Positions 17,401 to 25,574 are shown, numbered from the stretch's first letter. The stretch is 64,000 bases of DNA from Maridesulfovibrio hydrothermalis AM13 = DSM 14728 (GCF_000331025.1 NC_020055.1:2823370-2887369), one strand, 5' to 3'. Numbers and translations: made by a program. The notes: a model not told the origin generated them from the sequence alone.

Positions 17401-19333
17401 GCTGTCGGTCATGGTTTCATTGATCATTTTTTTCAGATTTGAAAAAGAAATGATCCTGCTGCAACAACGGGCGCACCGAACTCAGACCTCTGAAATCAGT
17501 AAATGGAAAGCTTTTACTTCCGCATTTGTTATCGGAGTCAGCAACCTGCGCCGCAGAAAAATCAGAACATTCTTGACCTGCCTGACCCTGACTATTTTAA
17601 CGTTCACTATTATGAGCTTTACCGCTGTAAAATCATTACGCCAGCACACTTACGTGCTGTTTAATGAAAGTCAGCCTTATTTCGGCCTGTTCATGAAAAA
17701 TCTGGGCTGGACAGATCTGCCCCGCGAAACCCTTGGCATTGTCTCCAACGATTTTGACAAAAACGGCCTTGTAACACCGCGCGGATGGATGGAAATAAAA
17801 GACAAAACGACTCCGGCTGTAACCCCTGTCAGCTTCGGCGGCAATCAGGAGGAAGTTAAAGGACTTGTAGGTTTAAGTCATAAAGAACCTGAAGTCAGCG
17901 GTATAGATAAAGTTCTTGTATCCGGCACCTGGCTTGTTCCCGGTGAATCAAAACAAATATTGCTTTCAAAACAAATGGCTGATCGCCTCGGGGCTTCAGC
18001 CGGCGATAAAGTTGATGTGTGGGGAAGCAAATTTGTGCTGATCGGAATATTCGACGGGAAAAAATTCACCGAACATACCGACCTTGACGGCGAGCCGATG
18101 ACTCCGGTCATTTTCCCGTCTGCCGCAGCTCAAGAGCTTAGTGAAGTTGAGGCTGAAGCCATTGAGTCAGGCGAAGATATCGACACATTTCAAGGACGCT
18201 ATACCCACATCCCCGGCGAAGTTACTGCCATCGTACCTTACGATACCCTTATGGCTATGGGTGGCCGCCTTAAAGCTGTAGCAATTGCTCCGGTCAAAGG
18301 AATCTTTTCACAGGAAAGCATCAACAGTCTGGTTGACAGATACGGGTTGCCGATTTTCAGCTGTGACAAAAGCGGGACTTACATTTGTCAGGCATCAGAC
18401 AGCATGAACTATTCAGGCGTGCCCAATATAATCATTCCGTTGATTATTTCAGCACTTATCGTTTTGAACACAATGATCACCAGTGTTTACGAACGTAAAA
18501 AAGAAATCTCTATTTATACCTCAATAGGTATGGCTCCGACTCATGTATCGTTTCTGTTTATTGCCGAGGCAATCGCTTTTGCTGTAATCAGTGTTGTCGT
18601 AGGCTACCTTATAGCACAAACAGCCTCGGGCCTTTTGGCGGGAACCCCGCTGTGGGCCGGCATGACTGCCAACTATTCATCTATGGCCGGTGTGGCAGCT
18701 ATGATTCTGGTCATCGCCGTAACCCTTATTTCAGTTATTTATCCATCCAGAGTAGCTGCAAACATCGCAATTCCGGATGTTAATCGATCATGGAAAATGC
18801 CGGAAACCGAAAGCAATTCCATCGAAGCAACCCTGCCCTTTCTCCTCAAACACAGCGAGCAAAAGGACGCAGGCGGCTTCCTGCTGGAATATCTCGAAGC
18901 ACATACCGAAGTTTCGCATGGACTTTTTTCCACCTCTGAAATCGAGGTAAACTTCAGTCAGGCTCCACTTCCGGAACATCTTAAGGAAATATCTCCTGAT
19001 TTTAAAGATCATGTAATCTGCTTCCAGTTCGATGTCCGGGTCTGGCTCGCTCCCTTTGACTTCGGCGTTAAGCAGATGGTCAGACTGGAATTCAGACCGG
19101 CCAAAGAGCATCCGCAGTTCCTTGAAGCAGCTTTGATTATCAACCGTGAATCAGGAGAAATCGGAGCATGGAAAAGACTTAACAAAAACTTTATCAATGC
19201 CATAAGGAAGCAATTTCTTATCTGGCGGTCCCTTGACCCTGATAAACAGCAATCTTTCCGTGACAAAATACCGGAAATGATGGCCTTCGGATTCACTGGA
19301 CTTAATACCAAAAAAACACTTGCAGACCTTTAA
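14474..19333 (+). CDS. Fusion of M28 peptidase-like ectodomain and FtsX permease
   Basis: 1619 residues; GGAGG nine bases before the ATG. Order: signal/anchor segment (about 15-33); M28-like ectodomain with an inserted PA-like region (about 45-330); a long linker region including a carboxypeptidase-regulatory-like beta domain (about 640-700); membrane segments at about 903-992; an FtsX core with TM near 1025-1050, an extracytoplasmic domain and the last TMs at about 1316-1440; and a cytosolic tail of about 180 residues. In the M28 part the usual HYD is FYD (260-262), the aspartate of GADE (273-276) is kept, and the glutamate pair is replaced by TGHGQ (305-309). It is therefore probably not a metallopeptidase but a peptide- or glycan-binding shape. 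The fusion ties that domain directly to the ABC motor encoded just upstream. Confidence 0.75.
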   Translation: MSTSSEIYTAKPARKIAVLLFAVLLLTICAAQEAYSSTAPLKKTITELSNLGDRSFGSAGAKKAADYIEKRFKELGKFKVGRHLFLAPAILSSDTKFTVNGKKISINPAKLNAISPPATPQKGLSGPVIYVGQGRLNDFNGLPVKNAIVLMDINSGKNWLNAASLGASALIYVDDGPTMKGFFEEKLELSPLDFPRYYMSAADARMKMGVIAGGLKQLVASSGVIESTCKWQRIEAENIYCMIEGSDPEMAEDLVVIESFYDSSSYIMGNSPGADEALSIASLFEIGKKMAANPPKRSVLLLATTGHGQSLRGMREFIKATSGKSKSLKKIKAELRKKKNNASKVLDGLEMDNPLATEIAAENPELQALLYTALKNQIKDEVDVISKNLMQKRLQKNRDNEAITKLDDKRKLLRRISWKTDYSTLPAEELAAVKDLFPKVKHKAYQSKLDIKQQLKAIRSAREIRKVVRSKEPVCSISLHLSSNGEGVGAFGMGWFYELRPRVNLSRTFSQINNILGDAVPEVEKATGTEGLYKDTLRPNRSRPWQTWLLDKPQFSSEIPTMAGLLSFTFATVNDGRAYWGTPFDTVENMNWDGIGRQAELIEGLIRKISNTEGELTTKSPRKGFSLINGKARFIRQGELFADQAAPGTIFMGFQGKTRFYSLADSEGDFKFSGVASKKLVQSKLIIEGYKYNDDGRIIWAIDKKQTGKSAYRVKMHRLDMETKVIMFACRQTTLFDLLTPRTFRYMTKVEVLDGARDAAPMHFWYSRIDTRSSTITSVFLEPNVPLKMTLSDSVLNRKMILIHSKPSNPAGNGYYLDKWPIIPATNHRAAEDMWNLLGPRISNLESHGIVNQRIRSLEQQGTKALAKAKKAWKERRYDDFMKESRTSWALASRVYLDVDQTQKDVLIGVLFYIALFIPFAYCMERVLFSFADIHKRILGFLAILSAVIAVIYSVHPAFQLTYSPVVVILAFFILGLSVMVSLIIFFRFEKEMILLQQRAHRTQTSEISKWKAFTSAFVIGVSNLRRRKIRTFLTCLTLTILTFTIMSFTAVKSLRQHTYVLFNESQPYFGLFMKNLGWTDLPRETLGIVSNDFDKNGLVTPRGWMEIKDKTTPAVTPVSFGGNQEEVKGLVGLSHKEPEVSGIDKVLVSGTWLVPGESKQILLSKQMADRLGASAGDKVDVWGSKFVLIGIFDGKKFTEHTDLDGEPMTPVIFPSAAAQELSEVEAEAIESGEDIDTFQGRYTHIPGEVTAIVPYDTLMAMGGRLKAVAIAPVKGIFSQESINSLVDRYGLPIFSCDKSGTYICQASDSMNYSGVPNIIIPLIISALIVLNTMITSVYERKKEISIYTSIGMAPTHVSFLFIAEAIAFAVISVVVGYLIAQTASGLLAGTPLWAGMTANYSSMAGVAAMILVIAVTLISVIYPSRVAANIAIPDVNRSWKMPETESNSIEATLPFLLKHSEQKDAGGFLLEYLEAHTEVSHGLFSTSEIEVNFSQAPLPEHLKEISPDFKDHVICFQFDVRVWLAPFDFGVKQMVRLEFRPAKEHPQFLEAALIINRESGEIGAWKRLNKNFINAIRKQFLIWRSLDPDKQQSFRDKIPEMMAFGFTGLNTKKTLADL

Positions 19334-19349
19334 ATAAGGGACTTTTCTG

Positions 19350-21323
19350 ATGCACGGTAACATACGGATAAGGGCAATAGCACTAGGTATTCTTTTTGGA
19401 TTGACCATTTGTGCTTTTACACCTTTCAACAACGCCTATTTGAACGCAACACCGCTGGCAGGTGGACATTTTCCACTGGCCCCGTTCTTCATACTGGCAT
19501 GGCTGACCGCAATTTCTGCATTATATCATAAAATTATGCGCTCCCACCCGCTTTTGACCGGACTGGAGCTTATTACCATGTGGATTTTAACAGTAATTGT
19601 ATCGGGTATCTCGTATACAGGTCTGGCAAGAACTTTTTTCATCAACCTTACCGCTCCTTTCCATTTTGCCAGCATAGGCAACAGATGGAAGGAAGTATTA
19701 CAGCCCCTGCTGCCGGAAGCCCTGCATCCCACCGACCCCAAAGCGGTGGAGGAGCTTTACAACGGCATCAAAGGCGGCCCGTTCATGGATAATACTGACC
19801 TGATCAGCTCTATCCCATGGGCAGCGTGGATAACTCCGCTCATGTGGTGGGGAGCCTTTATCCTGCTCTGCTATTTCATGATGCTCTGCCTGACTAATAT
19901 TTTCAGCAGACAGTGGGTTGAAAACGAACGGCTGAACTTCCCTCTTCTCCAGTTGCCCAGATTTATGGAGGAAGCTCTGGATCAGGGACTTTACGGTTCT
20001 TTTTTAAGCAATAAATTTTTTCTGTCCGGCTTGCTCTTTTGTATATTTCTGCATCTCATGAACGGCCTGCACTTTTATATTCCATCGGTCCCTGAAATAC
20101 CTACACTGATACTGGCAGGAAAATATTTTGCCAAAACCGGACTTTTCTCCGGCTTCTATAAACTTAAAATTTATTTTTACCCAGCATTTGTCGGCTTTGC
20201 TTTTCTTGCTTCGCGTCAGATATCGTTCAGCTTCTGGTTCTTCTTCCTGTTAGGAGGATTCTTCTACGGACTGTTAAATGTTGCCGGGCTAAACATTCCC
20301 GCTTCCGCTCTGGGAGTTACGTTCGGCCCCACTCTCACCCGCCCTGAAGAAACTCAGATGATCGGTGCTTATCTGGTGTTCTTTTGCTTTATTGTCTGGC
20401 TGGCAAGGCATCATCTGTTGCAGGTTGTACGCGAAGCATTCGGAGCTGCCTCGACTAAAGGAGAAGCGGAATGGATGTCGCTGCGATTCTCCTTCTGGGG
20501 ACTTATCATTTCCGGCGGTCTGCTGACCGCATGGTGTGTATATTTCGGAATTCCCATGCTGGTAGCTGTCGTTGTTCTCATTGCATTTTTTATTTTCACA
20601 TTGGTAGCTTCCAAGGCAATCTGTCAGGGCGGTATCGCCTACTTCACGCTGACCGCCGCCCCGCTGGACGGAATAACAGCTCTCTTCGGAGCAAAGTTTT
20701 TCGGATCAGTCGGGATTGCAGTTACTGCCATGTGCCAGAAAATACTCTTTGTTGATCTCAGAGAATCACTCATGCCTTCACTGGTGCATGGTTCCAAAGT
20801 TAACGAATGGATCAAAAACAAACGTCTATTCCTGATCGGCATAACAATAATTTTACTACTCGGCATTGCCGTTTCTTTCGCAGCCATGCTCATGGTCTGC
20901 TACAAGTACGGCATCCGTGAACTGCAACTCGACTGGGCCACCAGAACGTCCATGACGGTTTATGACAACGTGGTCAGAGTTATCAACGAACCGGCCGCAT
21001 CCACCCACTGGGTATCAACCTTTGCTACAATCGGGGCGGTAGTCATGCTGGCACTGGTTGCAGCCTATAACCGTCTCCCGTGGTGGCCGCTGCATCCCAT
21101 CGGATATCTCACCGCTTACAGTTCAGCCATGAAAATTCTCTGGTTCAGCTTCTTTCTAGGCTGGATGTGCAACCAGTTGACCCTTCGCTATGGCGGCGTG
21201 GGGCTTTTCAAGAAAGTCAGATACTTATTCTTCGGCCTGATAATGGGTGATTTTCTCATGGGCGGAGCATGGGCTTTATACGGGCTGTATGCCGGACAAA
21301 GTTATCAGGTTCTTCCCGGTTGA
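19350..21323 (+). CDS. OPT-like multipass membrane protein (DUF6785/DUF6784 type)
   Basis: 657 residues with about 14-16 hydrophobic segments. The opening FGLTICAFTPFNNAYLNATPLAGGHFPLAPF recalls oligopeptide transporter (OPT) folds, and to my recollection Pfam holds such proteins as DUF6785 with a C-terminal DUF6784. AAGGGA lies eight bases before the ATG, 16 bp after the FtsX fusion. There is no signal peptide beyond TM1. The substrate is unknown; small peptides or metal-peptide complexes would fit an OPT relative. A second, longer-diverged OPT-like protein follows, so the pair may form a heteromer. Confidence 0.65.
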   Translation: MHGNIRIRAIALGILFGLTICAFTPFNNAYLNATPLAGGHFPLAPFFILAWLTAISALYHKIMRSHPLLTGLELITMWILTVIVSGISYTGLARTFFINLTAPFHFASIGNRWKEVLQPLLPEALHPTDPKAVEELYNGIKGGPFMDNTDLISSIPWAAWITPLMWWGAFILLCYFMMLCLTNIFSRQWVENERLNFPLLQLPRFMEEALDQGLYGSFLSNKFFLSGLLFCIFLHLMNGLHFYIPSVPEIPTLILAGKYFAKTGLFSGFYKLKIYFYPAFVGFAFLASRQISFSFWFFFLLGGFFYGLLNVAGLNIPASALGVTFGPTLTRPEETQMIGAYLVFFCFIVWLARHHLLQVVREAFGAASTKGEAEWMSLRFSFWGLIISGGLLTAWCVYFGIPMLVAVVVLIAFFIFTLVASKAICQGGIAYFTLTAAPLDGITALFGAKFFGSVGIAVTAMCQKILFVDLRESLMPSLVHGSKVNEWIKNKRLFLIGITIILLLGIAVSFAAMLMVCYKYGIRELQLDWATRTSMTVYDNVVRVINEPAASTHWVSTFATIGAVVMLALVAAYNRLPWWPLHPIGYLTAYSSAMKILWFSFFLGWMCNQLTLRYGGVGLFKKVRYLFFGLIMGDFLMGGAWALYGLYAGQSYQVLPG

Positions 21324-21483
21324 TTATGATGGTTAAATGCCTCTGTGCACTCCCGTTCTGGATGGAGGGATTTTAAACAATATAACTTTGATTGTTCCTA
21401 ACAGCACTGTTTTTAATTTTAACAATGCGAAGCCTAATATAAAGTTCTGGTATTTTTTAAACCTTTTTTAAAAGGATTTAAAA

Positions 21484-21505
21484 ACTCCGGCAGAGCCGCC
21501 GGAGT
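21484..21505 (-). terminator. Hairpin with T-run facing the minus strand inside a plus-strand operon
   Basis: ACTCCGGC (21484-21491) pairs perfectly with GCCGGAGT (21498-21505) around a 6-nt loop. On the plus strand it is followed by CAATAAAG, with no U-tract; on the minus strand it is followed by TTTTTAAATCC. It would thus stop antisense transcription, or act as an mRNA-stabilising or processing hairpin between the two OPT-like genes. Confidence 0.5.
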
Positions 21506-21545
21506 CAATAAAGAAACTTTCTACCAACTCTAGCGGATCAGAAAT

Positions 21546-23507
21546 ATGCATAACGATAAAGAGTTACAAGAATATCGGGACCTGCTGAAAACCCCGACCC
21601 ACTTTGAAGAGGGCTTCGACTGGAAAACCATCGTCGGCGCGGTCTTCATCGGCTTTTTGATGATGCCGGGCAGTATGTACCTCCAGTTGGTCATAGGTCA
21701 GGGAATCGGACCTGCGGCCCGCTGGGTTACTATCATTCTCTTTGCCGAAATTGCTAAGAGATCCTACACTGAGTTGAAACAACAGGAAATTTTCCTGCTC
21801 TACTATATGGCGGGGGCGGCTCTGGCCTCACCATTTTCAGGGTTGTTATGGCAGCAATATCTAGTTCAGTCCGATGCTGCGCGAATGCTGGGGCTGACCG
21901 AGTATATTCCTACCTGGATCGCCCCTGCGGCAGGCTCGGAATCTCTGCTTGAACGAACTTTTTTCCACCGGGACTGGCTCATACCGATCCTGCTCTTAGT
22001 CGGTGCGCAGATTGTTCAGCGAATTGACCATTTCGGGCTTGGTTACGCCCTTTACCGCATCACTTCCGATGTTGAAAAACTTCCTTTTCCTATGGCTCCG
22101 GTCGGCGCGCTCGGTACTATGGCGCTTGCGGAATCCACCGAGGAAAAACAAGCCAGCTGGAAATGGAGGGTCTTCTCGGTAGGCGGAGTCATCGGCCTTG
22201 CCTTCGGGTCTGTATACGTTCTCCTGCCGGCCGTGTCAGGACTTATATTTACTGAACCGATACGTTTGATTCCAATACCGTGGATAGAACTTACGCCATA
22301 CACGGAAAAAATTCTTCCTGCAGTGGCAACCGGTATCCAGTTTGATCTGGGACTGTTCTTCATCGGCATGGTGCTGCCTTTCTGGGCTGTAATCGGCGGC
22401 CTTATCGGTATCATTATCACCTTTATGGCCAACCCTGTACTTTATGAACACGGTATTTTACACCGCTGGCATCCGGGCATGGAAACCGTAGAAACGGTCT
22501 TTGCCAACAACTTTGATTTTTACATGAGCTTCTCTATAGGACTCGGACTGGCCATCGGTTTCATCGGTATTTATTACGTGGTGAAATCTTTTCGCGGTGA
22601 ACACGCCAAGCAACGTGAATCGTGGAGTAAACTTTTCCAGCCGCCGGAAGGTCGCGGGGATATCAACTTCTGGGTATCCATTGCTATTTATGTTTTTTCA
22701 ACTCTGGCATATGTGGGTATGAGCTTACTGCTGGTACCTAATTTCCCATGGATTTTCTTTTTATTATACGGTTTTATATACACCCCGGTAATTTCCTATA
22801 TTACCGCGCGAATGGAAGGTATAGCCGGCCAGTTCGTAAGCTTGCCGCTGGTCAGGGAGGCCAGTTTCATCGCCGGGGCAAAATTCTTCGGCTATCAGGG
22901 TATTGAAATCTGGTATGCCCCGATCCCCATCCATAACTACGGGGAAGCAACCGTTCATTTTCGTGAAATTGAACTGACCGGAACATCCATCCGTGGTATC
23001 ATCAAAGCCGAGCTTGTGGTTTTTCCAGTCGTTATGGTTGCAAGTCTGCTTTTTTCACAATTTATCTGGCAGCTTGCACCAATTCCATCATCAAGCTACC
23101 CTTATGCTCAAGAACTCTGGCACTTGCAGGCTCTCAACACCCTGCTCATGCAAACATCCACCCTTGAAGGAAACTCGCTGTTCTTTCAGGCTCTGAGCGC
23201 TCCGATTGTCACTGGAGGTATCGGGCTGGGACTTGTCCTTTATGCTGTCCTGAATACGCTGGGACTGCCTGTGCTGCTTGTTTACGGGGTTGTCAGAGGA
23301 CTGGGGCAAAGTACGCCTCATGGATTTATTCTGGAAGTTGCCGGAGCACTTATCGGACGTTACTTTTTCCAGAAAAAATACGGAGCTATGTGGCGGCAGT
23401 ACGCTCCGGTTCTGCTTGCCGGTTTTTCCTGCGGCATGGGATTGACGGGGATGTTTGCGATGGGCTGCACTCTTATTCTTAAATCACTGGGCAAAATGGC
23501 CTATTAG
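21546..23507 (+). CDS. OPT-like peptide transporter family protein
   Basis: 653 residues. The segment FDWKTIVGAVFIGFLMMPGSMYLQ at the start and QFVSLPLVREASFIAG in the second half are typical of OPT-fold proteins, and about 13-15 hydrophobic segments span the protein. The first 40 residues are charged and probably cytosolic. GGATC lies about seven bases before the ATG. It follows the DUF6785-like gene after 222 bp that contain a hairpin. Two different OPT-like proteins in one operon with an ABC motor is unusual. Likely an inner-membrane peptide or metallophore channel; direction and substrate unknown. Confidence 0.65.
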   Translation: MHNDKELQEYRDLLKTPTHFEEGFDWKTIVGAVFIGFLMMPGSMYLQLVIGQGIGPAARWVTIILFAEIAKRSYTELKQQEIFLLYYMAGAALASPFSGLLWQQYLVQSDAARMLGLTEYIPTWIAPAAGSESLLERTFFHRDWLIPILLLVGAQIVQRIDHFGLGYALYRITSDVEKLPFPMAPVGALGTMALAESTEEKQASWKWRVFSVGGVIGLAFGSVYVLLPAVSGLIFTEPIRLIPIPWIELTPYTEKILPAVATGIQFDLGLFFIGMVLPFWAVIGGLIGIIITFMANPVLYEHGILHRWHPGMETVETVFANNFDFYMSFSIGLGLAIGFIGIYYVVKSFRGEHAKQRESWSKLFQPPEGRGDINFWVSIAIYVFSTLAYVGMSLLLVPNFPWIFFLLYGFIYTPVISYITARMEGIAGQFVSLPLVREASFIAGAKFFGYQGIEIWYAPIPIHNYGEATVHFREIELTGTSIRGIIKAELVVFPVVMVASLLFSQFIWQLAPIPSSSYPYAQELWHLQALNTLLMQTSTLEGNSLFFQALSAPIVTGGIGLGLVLYAVLNTLGLPVLLVYGVVRGLGQSTPHGFILEVAGALIGRYFFQKKYGAMWRQYAPVLLAGFSCGMGLTGMFAMGCTLILKSLGKMAY

Positions 23508-23542
23508 CGTTATTTTTATAGATGATGTTTTGACAACCCGGC

Positions 23543-23562
23543 CTGACATGTTTAAATGTCAG
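23543..23562. promoter_or_regulatory. Inverted repeat overlapping a possible promoter
   Basis: CTGACAT (23543-23549) and ATGTCAG (23556-23562) are exact inverted copies around GTTTAA. A TTGACA hexamer stands at 23530-23535, and a weak -10-like TAAATG falls 17 bp after it inside the repeat. This is the arrangement of a repressor operator over a promoter that would serve the 23719 gene and its PqqD partner. Confidence 0.4.
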
Positions 23563-23689
23563 CTGGTTGACTTTACTATGCTTGATCAGGCTGCCTCCAT
23601 GCGGAGATATGTTTTTTATACTTACCACATACTGAAACTCAAGCCTGAAACACATGTTTTAATTACGAGCTGACCTCTGATATCAAACC

Positions 23690-23705
23690 AGAGAAAGCTT
23701 TCTCT
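23690..23705. promoter_or_regulatory. Perfect 16-bp palindrome ahead of a ribosome binding site
   Basis: AGAGAAAGCTTTCTCT is its own reverse complement and ends one base before CAAGGG, the ribosome binding site for the ATG at 23719. It could be a protein operator. As RNA it would form a short hairpin next to the Shine-Dalgarno sequence and affect translation. Confidence 0.4.
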
Positions 23706-23718
23706 CAAGGGAAATATA

Positions 23719-24615
23719 ATGGATCGTAAACATATCGGATGGGACGGTATCAGCTTTGATACTCCATCGAACTTTGAAGTTAGTGGAATCGATAATAAAT
23801 TTCTGCAACTTGATGACGGGGAACAACCCTGCATTGAAATTCGCTGGTATGATGCCGGTAAAACATACAAAGAAAAGACTTATTTCAGACAGCTGGCAAA
23901 AAAAGTGGAATCTGCTTCCGGCATCAAAATCGAGTCTACAGTTTTGCCTGCTTCATGGAAAAAACCACTCAAAAAATTCCACGCCACAGCTTTCTACTGG
24001 CAATCCGACCTGACAACAGGACGAGGCGTTATGTTTTACTGCAAAGACGCATCGCAGGTTATGTTGATCCAGTTCATAGGCAAGTGCGACCATTGCACTG
24101 ATGATGCGGCAGTAATGTTATTTGAAACCCTGAAATTTCATAACAAAGAAAAAGATACTCTCTGGCGCATATATGATATGTCTGCCATGCTGCCAACTGC
24201 GTATAAACTTAAATCATTCGAATTCAAACCCGGACGCTTTACTCTCAGTCTGGCCGATCAGACAGAAACCATATCCTTGTACAGAGTAAGCCCTGCTGAT
24301 ATTATTCTGAAAAAAGAAACCCTTGGCGAATTTTCTCAAAGATTGTTTAAGGACGATATTGGAAAACTGGGCCTTTCTTTAGCAGAGCTAGAATATGAAA
24401 CAGGTGCTACCTGCATGTTCGGTCAGGAGAAAAAACCTTCTACAGCATCTCTCGCACTTTCAAAACTAAGTTCCAAACGTCGACCTTTTGCGCAGATAGA
24501 AGTGCGTTACACGCAGGAAAGCAACCGCATACTTGCGGTTATGATCTGCTCACGTCAGGTAATACCTGAAGATCGTGCCAAAGGCATTTTCGAAAATTAT
24601 GAAATTATTCAGTAA
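23719..24615 (+). CDS. Soluble protein of unknown function with two similar halves
   Basis: 298 residues, no signal peptide or membrane segment. The two halves look alike in layout: each opens with a short beta motif (ISFDTPSNFEV near residue 12; AMLPTAYKLKSFEF near 154), has a stretch on S/I-L-Y/R-W followed by an F-x-Q/R-x-L helix, and closes with a short helix (MLFETLKFH; GIFENYEII). I infer a duplicated domain, perhaps of the PsbP/DcrB-like alpha-beta type. An isolated C-D-H-C cluster (GKCDHCTD near 116-123) might bind metal. The gene overlaps the PqqD gene by 17 bp, so the two products are made together and may interact. Confidence 0.55.
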   Translation: MDRKHIGWDGISFDTPSNFEVSGIDNKFLQLDDGEQPCIEIRWYDAGKTYKEKTYFRQLAKKVESASGIKIESTVLPASWKKPLKKFHATAFYWQSDLTTGRGVMFYCKDASQVMLIQFIGKCDHCTDDAAVMLFETLKFHNKEKDTLWRIYDMSAMLPTAYKLKSFEFKPGRFTLSLADQTETISLYRVSPADIILKKETLGEFSQRLFKDDIGKLGLSLAELEYETGATCMFGQEKKPSTASLALSKLSSKRRPFAQIEVRYTQESNRILAVMICSRQVIPEDRAKGIFENYEIIQ

Positions 24616-25015
24616 AAAAAAGAAAACAATTGTCCCGGGAATGACGAGGGGAGAAGCCCTTGCATGCAAACCCGTAAAAAACCGTGGAGTTGATGAAACA
24701 ATTGTTGATGACGGGCTGGTTCGTTTATCTTACCCGCTCCGTCTTAAACCGCTTTTTGCTGATGTAGCCAAAAAATTCGGCATGTGGAAAGATGGTTCCC
24801 CACCTATAAAAAAGCTGGAACTAGACGAAATGGGGACACTGGTATGGAATATGATTGACGGACGGACAAGCGTAAAGAAAATAGCTGCAAAATTTGCCAA
24901 GACTTACAAAGTACTGCCACGTGAAGCGGAGGTTGCCACCGCATCATTTTTGAAAGACTTAGGAAAAAGAGGACTCATCGCCTTCAGTATGGCTGATAGT
25001 AACCAGCATAAATAA
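24599..25015 (+). CDS. PqqD-family peptide-binding protein (RRE-like)
   Basis: 138 residues, ATG at 24599 inside the end of the preceding gene. After a lysine-rich start the region from about residue 30 to 125 has the PqqD/RiPP recognition element pattern: VRLSYPL, then KKLELDEMGTLVWNMIDGRTSVKKIAAKFA with the typical L-D-x-x-G-x-x-V/I-W and D-G-x-x-S/T-V-x-x-I/L motifs. PqqD proteins hold a leader peptide for a modifying enzyme. No radical SAM enzyme or evident precursor peptide lies in the window, so the partner is unknown; the operon's peptide-transport-like proteins suggest a peptide ligand. Last gene of the 13-25 kb unit. Confidence 0.8.
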   Translation: MKLFSKKKKTIVPGMTRGEALACKPVKNRGVDETIVDDGLVRLSYPLRLKPLFADVAKKFGMWKDGSPPIKKLELDEMGTLVWNMIDGRTSVKKIAAKFAKTYKVLPREAEVATASFLKDLGKRGLIAFSMADSNQHK

Positions 25016-25047
25016 GCCGCAACAAAAAGGTATGCAAAACGTTAGAA

Positions 25048-25476
25048 TCAACTACAGGTAAGCTTGATATACTCTTCGAAACTCACCCCGTTCCAGACTT
25101 TGCTGACCCAATAGGCAGATGCCCAGATCATAAGAGCCGTAGACTGTACATCCGACAAACGTTTCAGTTTAGCTTCCAGATTAGCCCTGCTCACTCCATG
25201 AGCTACATGAACATTTTCTGTTTCACACGCTTCCTCAATACGTAAGAAAAGGTATGCTCCCTTGCATTGGTTCGGAAGTATTTTCATTCCGCGATACGCA
25301 TCAAGAACTGTTTTCAGCTCAGCAACACTCATTTCCTGCGCAACGGCACGCATGGACTTGAAAAACATGTCCACAGCCCACGGCAGAATAAATTCAGCAC
25401 CGGCGCTTTTGGTCTTAAAATAATTCTTAAGCCATTGCTCGTGATCATGTGTAATTCTAGCTGCGACTTGCGGCAT
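25048..25476 (-). CDS. Small protein of unknown function
   Basis: 142 residues, largely helical, with no signal peptide. The first 45 residues (ARITHDHEQWLKNYF and following) have the length and hydrophobic pattern of a compact helical domain, but I recognise no family. Tryptophans cluster at the C-terminus (ALMIWASAYWVSKVWNG). The ATG is preceded by GGAGG (CTCCC on the plus strand at 25484-25488). It lies convergent to the PqqD operon and downstream of the MerR-like gene on the same strand, 98 bp apart. Function unknown. Confidence 0.6.
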   Translation of the reverse strand: MPQVAARITHDHEQWLKNYFKTKSAGAEFILPWAVDMFFKSMRAVAQEMSVAELKTVLDAYRGMKILPNQCKGAYLFLRIEEACETENVHVAHGVSRANLEAKLKRLSDVQSTALMIWASAYWVSKVWNGVSFEEYIKLTCS

Positions 25477-25574
25477 ACTTCCCTCCTAGACTATTCCACG
25501 TACTAATACAAAAATTAATAACCGCATTTGAACCACATATCAAGACTTTTTCTAGAAAATCCCGACACATTGTC

